Of a stretch of 64,000 nt of DNA, positions 36,281-45,974 are shown piece after piece (positions within the stretch are counted from its first letter, which is position 1; every line of letters starts with the position of its first letter). Source of the DNA: an uncultured Opitutaceae bacterium (GTDB lineage Bacteria > Verrucomicrobiota > Verrucomicrobiia > Opitutales > Opitutaceae); NCBI GenBank assembly GCA_937902925.1, contig CALFNN010000083.1, forward strand, positions 24,402 through 88,401. Direction: 5' to 3'. Under the pieces are notes generated by a model. That model was given only the letters and a program-made list of their open reading frames with translations, was not told the DNA's origin and did not search any database. The position numbers were made by a program, and so were the translations under genes.

Positions 36281-38353
36281 ATGCCCGGGATCTCGGCCGT
36301 CTGCCCGTCTGTCCGAAGGTTCGTTGAAACCTTCGGGCGCCTCGTGGCGTGCGGTAGTCTTGTCGGATGGCTTGCCGCCTCCCGACTGCCGGCCGCCGAT
36401 GCCTCGACCGAAGTTGCGATCGTTCGAGGCGGCCGACCGGCGGCCGTCATTGTCACTGCCGACCGCCCCAACGCCGTGTGCACTTACGCGGCGACGGAGC
36501 TCGCCTATCACGTGCGGAAGGCGTCGGGCGCGCAGCTCCGCATCGTGACGGAATCAACCATTCCATCCGACGCGGGCAGCCGGATCTATCTCGGAGCGAC
36601 GCGCGCTGCCCACGCCACCGGATTGGCGTTCGAACATCTCGCGCCGGAAACTTTCATCCTGAAATCGGCGCCGGGCGCCTTGTATATCGTGGGGGCCGAT
36701 ACCGACGGGTCGGCGCCAGCCGACACCGCCGGTTCCGAAGATCTCTACAACGCGCCGGGAAAATCCATTGGCGACCCGCTGAACATGAACACGTCGGCCG
36801 GCACGCTCTTTGGAGTCTACGAATGGCTGGAGCGAGACCTCGGCGTGCGCTGGTTGTGGCCGGGCGAACTTGGCACGCTGGTGCCCAAGCGCACCGACGT
36901 GACGGCGCACGCGGTCGCGGCGACGATCGCGCCCCGCTTTTTCCAGCGCGCCGTGCGGCCGGGGCTGAGCTTTACATTCGACCATGCCGCGCTCGGCTTC
37001 ACCCCGCAGGCTGCCGCGGCCTACGCGCACGACCAGACGGTCTTCCTGCGGCGCAATCGCATGGGTCGCGGCGTGGCGATGACCTATCACCACGCGTTCG
37101 TCGATTGGTGGGAGAAATACGGCCCGGAGCATCCCGACTGGTTTCAACTGCTGCCCGACGGCAAGCGCGGTCCCGCGAAACCCGGCGGTCGTTTTTCGAT
37201 GTCGGTTTCGAACCCGGGCCTGCAGCAGCAGGTCGTTGCGCTTTGGAAGGCGCAGCCCGCGCCGCGTCCGCACTACATCAACGCGGTCGAAAACGATATT
37301 CTGGGACTGTGCACGTGCCCGGACTGTCTCGCGTGGGACGGCCCCGAGCCGGCGGATTATTCCACGTTCACGCCGCCGACCTCGAAGATGTTCGGCTCGC
37401 GCTTCGTCACGGACCGCTACGCGAAATTCTGGCTGGCCATCCAGCAACTCGCGGCCAAGGACGATCCCGAGGTGAACGTCGTGGGCTACGCCTACGAAAA
37501 CTACTTTCAACCGCCGACCTCCGGGGTGAAGCTGAATCCGCACATCGTGGTCGGGTTCTGCCCGTCGAGCTATTGGTATCCGCGTCCCCCCGATGAGCAC
37601 GCCTGGGTGAAACAGCAGTGGACGGGATGGAGCGAGACGGGAGCGCGGCTGTTTTCGCGCACGAACTACTTCCTCGATGGCTACTGCATGCCGTTTATTT
37701 TTGCGCACCAATTTGCTGACGATTTCCAGCACGAAGCGCGACACGGGATGGTCGCCACGGATTTCGACTCGCTCACCGGTCAGTGGAGCACGCAGGGTCC
37801 GAACCTCTACCTGCTCATGCAACTTCAGACCCGGCCTGACGCGGATCCCGACGCACTGCTGGCCGAATACTATTCGGCTTTCGGCGGGGCGGCGGCGGCG
37901 GTCAAAGCCTACTTCGATTACTGGGAGAATTACACCATGACTCACCGTCCGCTGCTGGTGAAGAGCTTCGCCGACTTGGGGGCGTCGCGCTGGCGGACTT
38001 TCGCGCGCGCGGCGCAGGCGGTGTTTCCGCCATCGTGTTTCCCACCGGCGGAAGCGATTCTCGCCACGGCCCGCATGGCGGCAGCCGGGGACCGCGAAGC
38101 GGCGGAACGGGTGGCTTTCCTGGCGGACGGGCTCGCGCACGCGCAACTTTGCGCCCGCGCGGCCGCACTCCTGACGCTGGGCGATCCTCAGTCCACGCCC
38201 GCGCGGGGCAAGCAGGCCCTCGATGAATTGCTGGCATTCCGTCGCGCCCACGAGCGCGAGTGGATCGGCAACTTCAACCACGATGCCTGGGTCGAGGATC
38301 TAAGCTGGAAACTGTCGGCCGAAACCAAACAGCAACCCGAACTTTATCCATGA
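36281..38353 (+). CDS. DUF4838 (GH163-like) secreted protein, first copy
   Basis: This protein is 690 aa from the ATG at 36281; a GTG three bases earlier is equally possible. It has a signal segment (VACGSLVGWLAASRLPAADA). Residues about 40-150 form the alpha-glucuronidase-like N-terminal domain (AVCTYAATELAYHVRKASGAQL, SRIYLGATRAA). Residues about 180-560 match the DUF4838 catalytic region, with LFGVYEWLERDLGVRWLWPGE, AMTYHHAFVDWWEKYGPEHPDWF, and NAVENDILGLC-x-C-x-x-C (Cys344, Cys346, Cys349). Some DUF4838 proteins have been shown to be GH163 endo-beta-N-acetylglucosaminidases acting on complex N-glycans. Whether this distant member does the same is open. It follows the TonB receptor by 8 bp. 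Confidence 0.85.
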   Translation: MPGISAVCPSVRRFVETFGRLVACGSLVGWLAASRLPAADASTEVAIVRGGRPAAVIVTADRPNAVCTYAATELAYHVRKASGAQLRIVTESTIPSDAGSRIYLGATRAAHATGLAFEHLAPETFILKSAPGALYIVGADTDGSAPADTAGSEDLYNAPGKSIGDPLNMNTSAGTLFGVYEWLERDLGVRWLWPGELGTLVPKRTDVTAHAVAATIAPRFFQRAVRPGLSFTFDHAALGFTPQAAAAYAHDQTVFLRRNRMGRGVAMTYHHAFVDWWEKYGPEHPDWFQLLPDGKRGPAKPGGRFSMSVSNPGLQQQVVALWKAQPAPRPHYINAVENDILGLCTCPDCLAWDGPEPADYSTFTPPTSKMFGSRFVTDRYAKFWLAIQQLAAKDDPEVNVVGYAYENYFQPPTSGVKLNPHIVVGFCPSSYWYPRPPDEHAWVKQQWTGWSETGARLFSRTNYFLDGYCMPFIFAHQFADDFQHEARHGMVATDFDSLTGQWSTQGPNLYLLMQLQTRPDADPDALLAEYYSAFGGAAAAVKAYFDYWENYTMTHRPLLVKSFADLGASRWRTFARAAQAVFPPSCFPPAEAILATARMAAAGDREAAERVAFLADGLAHAQLCARAAALLTLGDPQSTPARGKQALDELLAFRRAHEREWIGNFNHDAWVEDLSWKLSAETKQQPELYP

Positions 38354-38459
38354 TGCGCCGCTCGCGCGCCGGATCCCGCGGGAGGGTGGCCGCCGACCCT
38401 GCCGAACCTGCGTCGCGCCGCCGGCTCGGCGGCACCGCCCGGATCATATTTCTCCTCCG

Positions 38460-40913
38460 ATGAAACGACTTCTTTTTACCGCGGGCCTTGGGCTGCTGGC
38501 CGCCTTCACGGGGCGGGCGGCCGACGAACCGGAGCCGCCGGTCGACCTCGTGGTCAAGCCGAACGAATTGCAGCTTTGGCCAAGTTTTGAAACTTGCAGC
38601 TTCTATTTCGTGCCGACTGGCGCTCGGGAGCCGGGTTATCAGGTTGAATTTCGCCGGGTGGGAACGGAAGCGTGGCAACGGACCTTTGCGCCCGTGTGCG
38701 ACAAGCCCGCGACCATCTGGAAGGGCAGCATCTTCGGCCTGGCGGAGGATACGAGCTTCCAGGTGCGGGTGCTCTCTGGCAACGGACAACGGGAACTCCT
38801 GCACGGCGATTTCCATACCTGGTCCAGCCACCCGCCCATCGGCCGGACGGTGGATCTGAGCACGCTCGACCCGGCGCCGAAGGAGGGCCTCGTGATTTCC
38901 GACCAAGGCACCGACGGCGGTTGGATCAGATACACCGCGCCCGCCGGTTGGATTCTCCGCCGCGCCGCGGATCCGGATGACCCGAGCAAGGCCGCGATTA
39001 CCTTTCGCCACGCGAGCCACGTGATTCTCGACAACGTCACCATCGTCGGAGGATCGCACTACGCGGTCATGGTCGACGAATCGGAGTCGGTGCGCATCGA
39101 GAATTGCGATCTGTCGGGCTGGGGCCGGGTGGGCACGCAGCAATTCACCAACACCGGCATGCGCGGCAAGTCCCTCGATTCCAAAGGTGACCTGATCAAT
39201 CTCGACGGTGGGGTCGAGGTCAATCGGAGCGCCCGCACCGTGATTGAGCGGTGTTACATCCACGATCCGCGCGGCCGCGCCAATTCGTGGATGTTCTCGC
39301 ATCCGTCGGGGCCGTGCGGCCTCCATATCAACTACGCGCGCGGCGGCACCGTCGTGCGCTGGAACGACATCGTCGGGAGCGACGAGCACCGGTGGAACGA
39401 CGTGATCGAGACGACCAGCAACTCCTCGATCGTCGGCGGCTTTTACCGCGACAGCGACATCACCGGCAACTTCCTCGCCTTCGGAGAGGATGATGGCATC
39501 GAGATGGAAGGCGGCGGCATGAACGTCCGCTTCTACCGCAACAAGGTCGAGGGCACGACCTGCGGCGTCAGCACGGGGGCCTGCATCCTCGGTCCGCAGT
39601 TTGTCATCGGAAATCTGGTCGCCAATCCCGGCGATGAAAGCGGTCTCTCGCTCATGCTGTTCAAGAACAGCCACGGCGTCGAGCAGGGCGGCCGGCGCGT
39701 ATTCATCAACAACACTCTCTACGGCCCGGATTGCGCCGCCTATGGCAACTACGGCAAACCCGCCCCGGGCGCGCACATCGGCTACATGCGCAACAATATT
39801 TTCCTCTGCAACGACACCCGCATTCCCGCGGGTGAAAGTGCAAGACTCGATGACTTCGATCACGATCTGTTTTGGGCCAACGACAGCGCGTCCCTCTCCC
39901 AGCGGTTCGTGGCCGGATGGCATAACAACGGTCAGGAGGCGCATGCGCTCGTCGCCGCGCCGCAGTTCGTCGACCCCGCCCACGGCGACTTTCATCTCGC
40001 CGCGACCAGCCCGGCGCGGCGCGTGGCGGCGGGAATTGCGAACATCACACCGGCCGGCGAGGACGCCGGTGCGTTTTTCGACGGCATCGATGAGGTGCCG
40101 GATCGACCGCTGGCGCTTCACGCGACGCCGCGCGAACTCGATTTTACCGATCCGGCGTCGCTCGCCCGCACCGAGGTGACCGTGAGCCTGGCCGCCAGCG
40201 CGCCGGTGCCGGTCCGTTTCACGGTGCGGCAGAACCGCGTCTTCACCTGGTTCCATGTGACGCCCGATTCCGGCGAACTCCAGCCCGGTGAAAGCCGCCG
40301 GTTGTCCGTCACGGTCGATGCCGCGAGCCTCAAGGGCCGTCCGCGTTTCAAAGGGGCCTTCCTTGTCCGCACGGCAGACGGTCTCTCGCGGCCGGTCACG
40401 GTCTATGCGAGAGGCGAGTTTACGGAGGATCTTCGGCCGAGCGCGGGCGGCCATGCGGTTTATCTCGATGCCGCCGCGATGGCCGGCGCCGAGGTGCCTG
40501 TTCACCCGGCCGATGAAACGGGAGTCGTCGGGAGAAAGTTTATCGAGATCGGCGGCGCCCAGGGCAGTCCGACCCTGCATGCCGACTTCGAATTGCCGGT
40601 GGCGGGGCACTACTCCCTCCTCGGACGGATGGCGATGGACGGCGACCGGAAGAATCGCCGCGCGTTTGACGTTACGCTCGATCACGGCCATGCCGAAGGA
40701 GAGACGGTCGATGTCACTGACGACTACCAATGGAACATCGCGGACAAACGCTTCCGGGTGGTCTACCTCCACAGCCTGGGTGAGCTGGATGCCGGTAAAC
40801 ACACGCTGACCTTGAAAGCGACCAACGGCGAAACGAAGCTCAACGAACTCATCGTCACCGACCATCCCGAGGTTTACTTCGCACAATACTGGCAGCGTGA
40901 CCAAACCCGCTAG
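38460..40913 (+). CDS. Secreted right-handed beta-helix protein, polysaccharide lyase/hydrolase-like
   Basis: This 817-aa protein has a signal peptide (MKRLLFTAGLGLLAAFTGRAA). Order of parts: a fibronectin-III-like domain (about 25-125), a right-handed parallel beta-helix (about 150-540) with repeating short turns such as VILDNVTIVGGSHYAV, VRIENCDLSGWG, TVIERCYIHDPRG and DDGIEMEGGGMNVRFYRN, an Ig-like domain (about 567-654), and a C-terminal carbohydrate-binding-like sandwich (about 660-815, with GHYSLLGRMAMDGD). The fold is shared by pectate lyases, GH28 and related enzymes, but I see no diagnostic catalytic motif. The glycan context makes a secreted depolymerase or binding protein likely. 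Confidence 0.78.
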   Translation: MKRLLFTAGLGLLAAFTGRAADEPEPPVDLVVKPNELQLWPSFETCSFYFVPTGAREPGYQVEFRRVGTEAWQRTFAPVCDKPATIWKGSIFGLAEDTSFQVRVLSGNGQRELLHGDFHTWSSHPPIGRTVDLSTLDPAPKEGLVISDQGTDGGWIRYTAPAGWILRRAADPDDPSKAAITFRHASHVILDNVTIVGGSHYAVMVDESESVRIENCDLSGWGRVGTQQFTNTGMRGKSLDSKGDLINLDGGVEVNRSARTVIERCYIHDPRGRANSWMFSHPSGPCGLHINYARGGTVVRWNDIVGSDEHRWNDVIETTSNSSIVGGFYRDSDITGNFLAFGEDDGIEMEGGGMNVRFYRNKVEGTTCGVSTGACILGPQFVIGNLVANPGDESGLSLMLFKNSHGVEQGGRRVFINNTLYGPDCAAYGNYGKPAPGAHIGYMRNNIFLCNDTRIPAGESARLDDFDHDLFWANDSASLSQRFVAGWHNNGQEAHALVAAPQFVDPAHGDFHLAATSPARRVAAGIANITPAGEDAGAFFDGIDEVPDRPLALHATPRELDFTDPASLARTEVTVSLAASAPVPVRFTVRQNRVFTWFHVTPDSGELQPGESRRLSVTVDAASLKGRPRFKGAFLVRTADGLSRPVTVYARGEFTEDLRPSAGGHAVYLDAAAMAGAEVPVHPADETGVVGRKFIEIGGAQGSPTLHADFELPVAGHYSLLGRMAMDGDRKNRRAFDVTLDHGHAEGETVDVTDDYQWNIADKRFRVVYLHSLGELDAGKHTLTLKATNGETKLNELIVTDHPEVYFAQYWQRDQTR

Positions 40914-40954
40914 TCCGCCCGACCAATGAGAGCTGATTTTCCCTGCCCGTGAAC

Positions 40955-43198
40955 ATGCGGCTTCACTGTTGGGCGTTCGTTGTCCTGTTCGCGTTGCTGG
41001 GTCGCCGCGCCGCTCGCGCCGAGCCTGTGCGACTCGATCTGGGCGGTGGCACGGTGTTGACGTTCGCCACGCCGGCACCGGTCCTGTGGCAGGGGGCTCC
41101 GTTGCCCGAGCCGGCTTTCGATGACCGCGGTGACGCCACCGTCTCGGGGTTGGCCCTCCAACGCATGATCGAGAAAATCGACGGCGGCTACCGGATCCGA
41201 CTCGCGGTCACGAATCGCCGTGCGCAACCGGTCGAGCTGAAACTCCTCGTGCCCCTGGAGGCGAATGGCGCAAATGGACTCAAGGTCGCGGGCACAACGC
41301 TGCCGAGTTGGCAGGTCTTTCGCCTCGCGCGACAGAAGAACGACATCCCGGGTCCGTTCCGTCCAACGAAGATCGATGACGCCTCGCGCGACGCCGCCAC
41401 GGAAAGCCTGGAGGGGCGCAGCGACGATCCGGCCGAGGCGGCGAAGGCCGGCGTGCGCTTCCACTCGGACCCCGGTTTGGTGGTGTTGCCGGACGATCGC
41501 CCCGACACGGCGGATCTTTTCATCGGCTTCGACGGCCAGACGGAGCATCTCAGCGATATCGCGATCGAGCTCGATCGGTCACGCCAGACGCTCGCGAAGA
41601 TCACCGCCCAGGCGGAATTCGACGGCGCGGTCCTTGCCCCGGGCGCCACGCGATCGACCCATTGGCTCTATCTCCAAACGGGCAAGAGCTGTCCCGCACT
41701 GCTCGCCGACCACGTGGCGCGGATCAAGGCGCGGTATGGCGCGCGGCTGGCCGACAAGCGCGATGTGTTTTGCACCTGGTATTTCTACGGTCCGGAAATC
41801 GTGGCCGACGACCTCCGCCGCGATCTCGCCGAACTGAAGCGCCGGCCTATCGACTTCGAGCTGTTTTTGATCGACTACGGCTGGAGCGATGACTTTGGCG
41901 ACTGGACGCCGAACCCCGCACGGTTTCCTGCCGGCATGAAGGCCATGGCCGACGAGATCAAGGCGGCCGGCCTGACGCCGGGCATCTGGACGTGCCCATT
42001 TCTCCTCGCGCCCGATTCGCAGGCGTTGCGGGCGCATCCCGATCTCGCGCTGAAAACGCGCTCGGGGAGCGCCGTCGAATTCAGGATGAACGGCATCGGC
42101 GCCGGCCGTTTTTACGTCGTCGATCCGACGGCGCCGTCGGCGCGCGAACACCTGCTCGGGCTCTGCCGCAAGCTGAAAGGCTGGGGCTACGATTACCTCA
42201 AGTTTGATTTCCTGCGGGGCGTGGTCGCACGCGAGGACGCGGTGTTTTATGATCGCACAATGGACCGGGCGCAGGCTTACCGCCGCGCGATGGAGATTTT
42301 GCGCGAAGGGGCCGGCGACAGTCTCATCGGCGCGTGGGGCGGCCTTTACGAGGCGAATGCCGGCATCGTGAACATCAATCGCTCAGGGTCCGATGTGCGC
42401 GGCCACTGGGATCCGGTCGGAAATTACAATTACGGCACGCGCTATCCCGTCCGGATGCGGCAGACCTTTGCGCGGTCATGCTATGACGAGACGCTGTGGA
42501 CAAGCGATCAGGACGCGCTGCAGGTGCGGCGGCGCACCACGCCATGGCGGACGGCGAAGCCGCACCTTGCGATGGGGGTGTTCACGGACGAAGAGGCCTT
42601 CTCGACCGTGGTCTATCGGTTTCTCGGAGGCGGGATGGTCCAGGTTTCCGACAAGCTCGATGAGGTCGATCAGGACCGTTACGACCTCTACAAGATGGTG
42701 ATTCCGACCTATGCGCCCGTGGCCGAGCGATTCGGTCGTTGGGAGGACTATCTGCCGGAATATTTTGTCAGCCATTTTACCGGGGGAGGCGGGCTCACGC
42801 CCTGGGCGGTGGTTTCGCTGTGCAACTGGAACGGCAAGGCGCCGAAAACGCTCTCCTTCCGTCTTCGTGACGTGCCGGGCTTGCCGCCGGCCGACACCTA
42901 TGCGGCTTTCGAATTCCGGACCCAGCGGTTTCTCGGCGTGTTTCGGCCGGACGAGCGGATTTCGATGCCGCTGGGCATCCACGCCGCGCGGGTAATCCGG
43001 CTCACGCCGATCGCCGGCAGCGGACCCTGGCTAATAGGCACCGACTTGAACATGTCGTGCGGCATGGAAATCGAATCGCTCCGCGGCGGAGCGGTTGCGT
43101 TGCGCGAGCCTGAACGCAAGTTTCCCGCGAAATTCATCTTCCTCCTGTCTTCCGCCGGCCAGGTTACGACGCAGGTGGTCGAACACCAACCGGAGTAA
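40955..43198 (+). CDS. Clan GH-D alpha-galactosidase-like glycosidase (GH36/GH27 type)
   Basis: This protein is 747 aa from the ATG at 40955; an in-frame GTG at 40949 is an alternative. The signal peptide is short (LHCWAFVVLFALLGRRAARA). An N-terminal beta-supersandwich is followed by a TIM barrel: FELFLIDYGWSDDFGDW, FPAGMKAMADEIKAAGLTPGIW, and YDYLKFDFLRG with Asp418 as probable nucleophile. NINRSGSDVRGHWD carries Asp480, the probable acid/base in the R-x-G-x-D context used by GH36 enzymes. The family removes alpha-linked galactose or N-acetylgalactosamine, among other substrates. It sits between a beta-helix protein and a sulfatase in the same orientation, with 7 bp to the sulfatase, so all three probably act on one glycan. 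Confidence 0.85.
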   Translation: MRLHCWAFVVLFALLGRRAARAEPVRLDLGGGTVLTFATPAPVLWQGAPLPEPAFDDRGDATVSGLALQRMIEKIDGGYRIRLAVTNRRAQPVELKLLVPLEANGANGLKVAGTTLPSWQVFRLARQKNDIPGPFRPTKIDDASRDAATESLEGRSDDPAEAAKAGVRFHSDPGLVVLPDDRPDTADLFIGFDGQTEHLSDIAIELDRSRQTLAKITAQAEFDGAVLAPGATRSTHWLYLQTGKSCPALLADHVARIKARYGARLADKRDVFCTWYFYGPEIVADDLRRDLAELKRRPIDFELFLIDYGWSDDFGDWTPNPARFPAGMKAMADEIKAAGLTPGIWTCPFLLAPDSQALRAHPDLALKTRSGSAVEFRMNGIGAGRFYVVDPTAPSAREHLLGLCRKLKGWGYDYLKFDFLRGVVAREDAVFYDRTMDRAQAYRRAMEILREGAGDSLIGAWGGLYEANAGIVNINRSGSDVRGHWDPVGNYNYGTRYPVRMRQTFARSCYDETLWTSDQDALQVRRRTTPWRTAKPHLAMGVFTDEEAFSTVVYRFLGGGMVQVSDKLDEVDQDRYDLYKMVIPTYAPVAERFGRWEDYLPEYFVSHFTGGGGLTPWAVVSLCNWNGKAPKTLSFRLRDVPGLPPADTYAAFEFRTQRFLGVFRPDERISMPLGIHAARVIRLTPIAGSGPWLIGTDLNMSCGMEIESLRGGAVALREPERKFPAKFIFLLSSAGQVTTQVVEHQPE

Positions 43199-43205
43199 CC
43201 CCTCT

Positions 43206-44816
43206 ATGAATGATTCAAAACTGAGCCGGCGCGAATTCAACCGGCAACTCATCGGCGGCATCGGCGGAGCCCTGCTGGCGCCGGGCCTTCTGAAGGCCGC
43301 GGCTGCCGACTCAACGCCGCGACAGCCCAACCTCGTGTTCGTGCTGTCCGACCAGCATGCCTTCCGCTACTGCGGGTTCATGGGGCATCCGGTCGTGCGG
43401 ACGCCGAACCTCGACCGGATCGCGCAGCAGGGTGCCATTTTCCAGAATGCCTATTGCGGCCATCCGCTATGTGCGCCCTCGCGCGCCGGCATGGTGTCCG
43501 GCTGCTATCCGTCCGACGTAAACGCATTCTGCAATTCCACCGTCTGGGACGGCAGCCTGCCGGCGTGGCCCGCGCTGCTCCGGGACGCGGGTTACACCAC
43601 CTTCGGCTGCGGCAAGATGGATACCAATGCTAAGTTTGACATCGGTTTCCAGCAAGTCGAGGCCTTGAGCAACGAGCACGCCACCAAGCCTGACATCACG
43701 TCCTTCTTTCGCCGCCCCCTTTGTTCCCGCATCGAGGAGCGGCCGCAGATTGACGGTGGCGCGCGCAAGGTGCGCAACAAGGGCGACGACCACCATACCG
43801 ACGTCACGGTCGACTTCATCAAAAAGCAGATGCCGGGTGGGATGCCGTGGGCCACTTATACCGGCTTGCATATGCCGCATCCGTCGTTCGTCGGCTTCGA
43901 GCGGCACTACAACTATTACCTTAACCGCGTCGATCTGCCGAACATCCCGCCCGGTCACCTGGAAGAGCTGCATTTCGTTTACCAGCAACTCCGCCATTTC
44001 AAAAACATCGCGACGCCGATTCCGGAGGAGCGCCTGCGTCGGGCGCGGGCCGCCTATTTCGCGATGATCACGGAAATGGACGAGGACATCGGCCGGATCT
44101 GGGCCGCGCTGGAATCCACCGGCCAGCTCAACAACACGATCTTCGTTTATTCTTCGGACCACGGCGAGGCTCTCGGCGAGCATGGACTGTGGCTGAAGAA
44201 CAACCTGTATGAAAACGCCGCGCGCATCCCGCTCGTTGTGGCCGGGCCGGGCATTCCGCGCGGAGTCAAGATCGAGGCGCCGGTGGGGCACGTCGATCTC
44301 ATCCGCACGTTTCTCGAATGGGGCGGAGCGAAGGCGCATGACAAGCTGCGCGGCCATTCGCTCGTTCCGCTCCTGCGCGGCGAAACCGGCGCGCATCCCG
44401 GATGGGCCTATTGCGAATGCCACTCGGAGGGGAACTGCACGGGTTCGTTCATGATCCGGAAGGGTGATTGGAAATACATCCATTTTACCTGGTATGACGG
44501 GCTCCTGTTCAATCTCGCCGACGATCCGGGCGAGTTCGCCAACCGGATCGATGATCCCGGCGCGGCTGACGTGCTGAAAGAGTTGCGCGCTATCCTCGCG
44601 TCACAGGTCGATCCGGTCGAGGTGACGCAGCGCGCCTTCGCGACACAAAAGAAGCGGTTCGACACGCTCGCTGCGGGCCTGAACGAAAACCAGATGATGG
44701 ATGAGTTTCGCAATCGGCTCGGCGAGGGCCAGTCGGCGACTTTGCTCACGGGGTTCTATGGACACACCTTCAATTACGACCACAAACGCCCCGGCGGGCC
44801 GGCGGGATACTCCTGA
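43206..44816 (+). CDS. Formylglycine-dependent sulfatase
   Basis: This 536-aa protein starts at the ATG at 43206. The N-terminus KLSRREFNRQLIGGIGGALLAPGLL has a twin-arginine-like pattern (SRREF) before a hydrophobic core, so export may use the Tat route. The type I sulfatase signature is complete: C-A-P-S-R at residues 89-93 (Cys89 converted to formylglycine), FVLSDQHAFRYCGF for metal binding, and YSSDHGEALGEHGLW with the conserved Asp-His. A maturase (FGE or anSME) is required and is not encoded here. It hydrolyses sulfate esters, most likely on a glycan given its neighbours. Only one sulfatase is in the window, in contrast to dedicated fucoidan or carrageenan loci that usually carry several. 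Confidence 0.93.
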   Translation: MNDSKLSRREFNRQLIGGIGGALLAPGLLKAAAADSTPRQPNLVFVLSDQHAFRYCGFMGHPVVRTPNLDRIAQQGAIFQNAYCGHPLCAPSRAGMVSGCYPSDVNAFCNSTVWDGSLPAWPALLRDAGYTTFGCGKMDTNAKFDIGFQQVEALSNEHATKPDITSFFRRPLCSRIEERPQIDGGARKVRNKGDDHHTDVTVDFIKKQMPGGMPWATYTGLHMPHPSFVGFERHYNYYLNRVDLPNIPPGHLEELHFVYQQLRHFKNIATPIPEERLRRARAAYFAMITEMDEDIGRIWAALESTGQLNNTIFVYSSDHGEALGEHGLWLKNNLYENAARIPLVVAGPGIPRGVKIEAPVGHVDLIRTFLEWGGAKAHDKLRGHSLVPLLRGETGAHPGWAYCECHSEGNCTGSFMIRKGDWKYIHFTWYDGLLFNLADDPGEFANRIDDPGAADVLKELRAILASQVDPVEVTQRAFATQKKRFDTLAAGLNENQMMDEFRNRLGEGQSATLLTGFYGHTFNYDHKRPGGPAGYS

Positions 44817-44820
44817 TCTC

Positions 44821-45945
44821 ATGGGCCAGACGATGCGCGTCACATCTCGAAAGAAAATTTTGCGATGGGGCCTCGCGAGTGGCGCGATGGCCATAGCGTC
44901 CGTCTTTGCGGGGCCCGAGATCGCAGTGCGGGCGGAACGGGTGGGAGACGGCCCGATCATCACGGAGGGCATGTTGCCTGGCGAACTGGGCGCCAGCATC
45001 AACGGACCGTCGTTGATTCGAGTCCCACCCTGGATCGCACACCCGCTCGGCCGGTATTATCTCTACTTTGCGCACCATGCGGGCAAATACCTCCGGCTTG
45101 CTTACGCCGACGAGATTGCGGGCCCGTGGAAAATCTACGCCGGCGAGGTCCAGCCGCTGTCGGAGCAGACGGCCGTCGCCGGCCACGTCGCCTCACCCGA
45201 GGTGATCGTCGACGCCTCGACGCACCAGCTGTTCCTCTTTTATCACGGCAACAATCTGCGCAAGAATGATCCCACGGCGGCCTTCGACGACGACGGCGGC
45301 TCGGGGGGCAACCAGATCACGTCGGTCGCGGTCTCGAGCGACGGATTGCATTTTCAATCGCGGAACGTCGTTGTGGGCCCGGCCTACCTGCGCGTCTTCA
45401 CCCATGGCGGACAATGGTTCGCGCTCAGTGACTCCGGGTGGCTCCGGCGCGCCGAGCAACTCGGTGGGCCGTTCCGGAAGGTGACGAAAGTAATCGGGGA
45501 CGACATCACCGCCGCGGTCGATCCGGCGCGGCGCGGCGAACCTGGTGCACCCCTGGCTGATCGACGCCCGAAGACCGGCCCCGATCGCTATGCCATCCGG
45601 CATGTCGGGATCGACGTGATGGCCGAGCGCCTCGTGATTTATTTTTCCTGTGTTGGCCACCGGCCCGAACGGATCCTCTGCACGAGCGTCGATCTCACCG
45701 GCGCGCCGGAAACATGGCGGGCGAAGGGGGTCGCGGAGGTGCTTCGTCCGGAAAAGCCCTGGGAGGGCGCCGATCGGCCGCTCGCCTACTCGAAGGGCGG
45801 GATTTCGCGCACGCACGTGAACGAGCTGCGCGATCCCGCGGTGTTTCGCGAAGACGGCCGGGCGTGGCTGTTATATTCGGTCGCGGGCGAGCACGGGCTG
45901 GGGCTTGCGCGGCTCGACTACGGTGAACTGGCGAAGATGCCCTGA
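44821..45945 (+). CDS. Five-bladed beta-propeller glycosidase-like protein (GH43/GH117-like)
   Basis: This protein is 374 aa from the ATG at 44821, four bases after the sulfatase stop. A signal segment is visible (ILRWGLASGAMAIASVFAG). Repeated propeller-blade strands are clear: YYLYFAHHAGKYLRLAYADEIAGPWKIY, VASPEVIVDASTHQLFLFYHG, ITSVAVSSDGLHFQ, LVIYFSCVGHRPERILCTSVD, and ELRDPAVFREDGRAWLLYSVAG. The pattern of Asp-Pro-x-hydrophobic in several blades resembles GH43, GH117 and GH130 enzymes, but I cannot fix the family or the catalytic triad. It ends the plus-strand run and converges with the amidohydrolase gene 29 bp away. Confidence 0.72.
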   Translation: MGQTMRVTSRKKILRWGLASGAMAIASVFAGPEIAVRAERVGDGPIITEGMLPGELGASINGPSLIRVPPWIAHPLGRYYLYFAHHAGKYLRLAYADEIAGPWKIYAGEVQPLSEQTAVAGHVASPEVIVDASTHQLFLFYHGNNLRKNDPTAAFDDDGGSGGNQITSVAVSSDGLHFQSRNVVVGPAYLRVFTHGGQWFALSDSGWLRRAEQLGGPFRKVTKVIGDDITAAVDPARRGEPGAPLADRRPKTGPDRYAIRHVGIDVMAERLVIYFSCVGHRPERILCTSVDLTGAPETWRAKGVAEVLRPEKPWEGADRPLAYSKGGISRTHVNELRDPAVFREDGRAWLLYSVAGEHGLGLARLDYGELAKMP

Positions 45946-45974
45946 GCCGACGTTTCTCCGCCTCATCCCGTCCG

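Noticed and set aside
38274..41078. 934-aa open frame on the minus strand
   Set aside because: It lies opposite the beta-helix gene, has Arg/His-rich composition typical of antisense frames in GC-rich DNA, and no recognisable domain.
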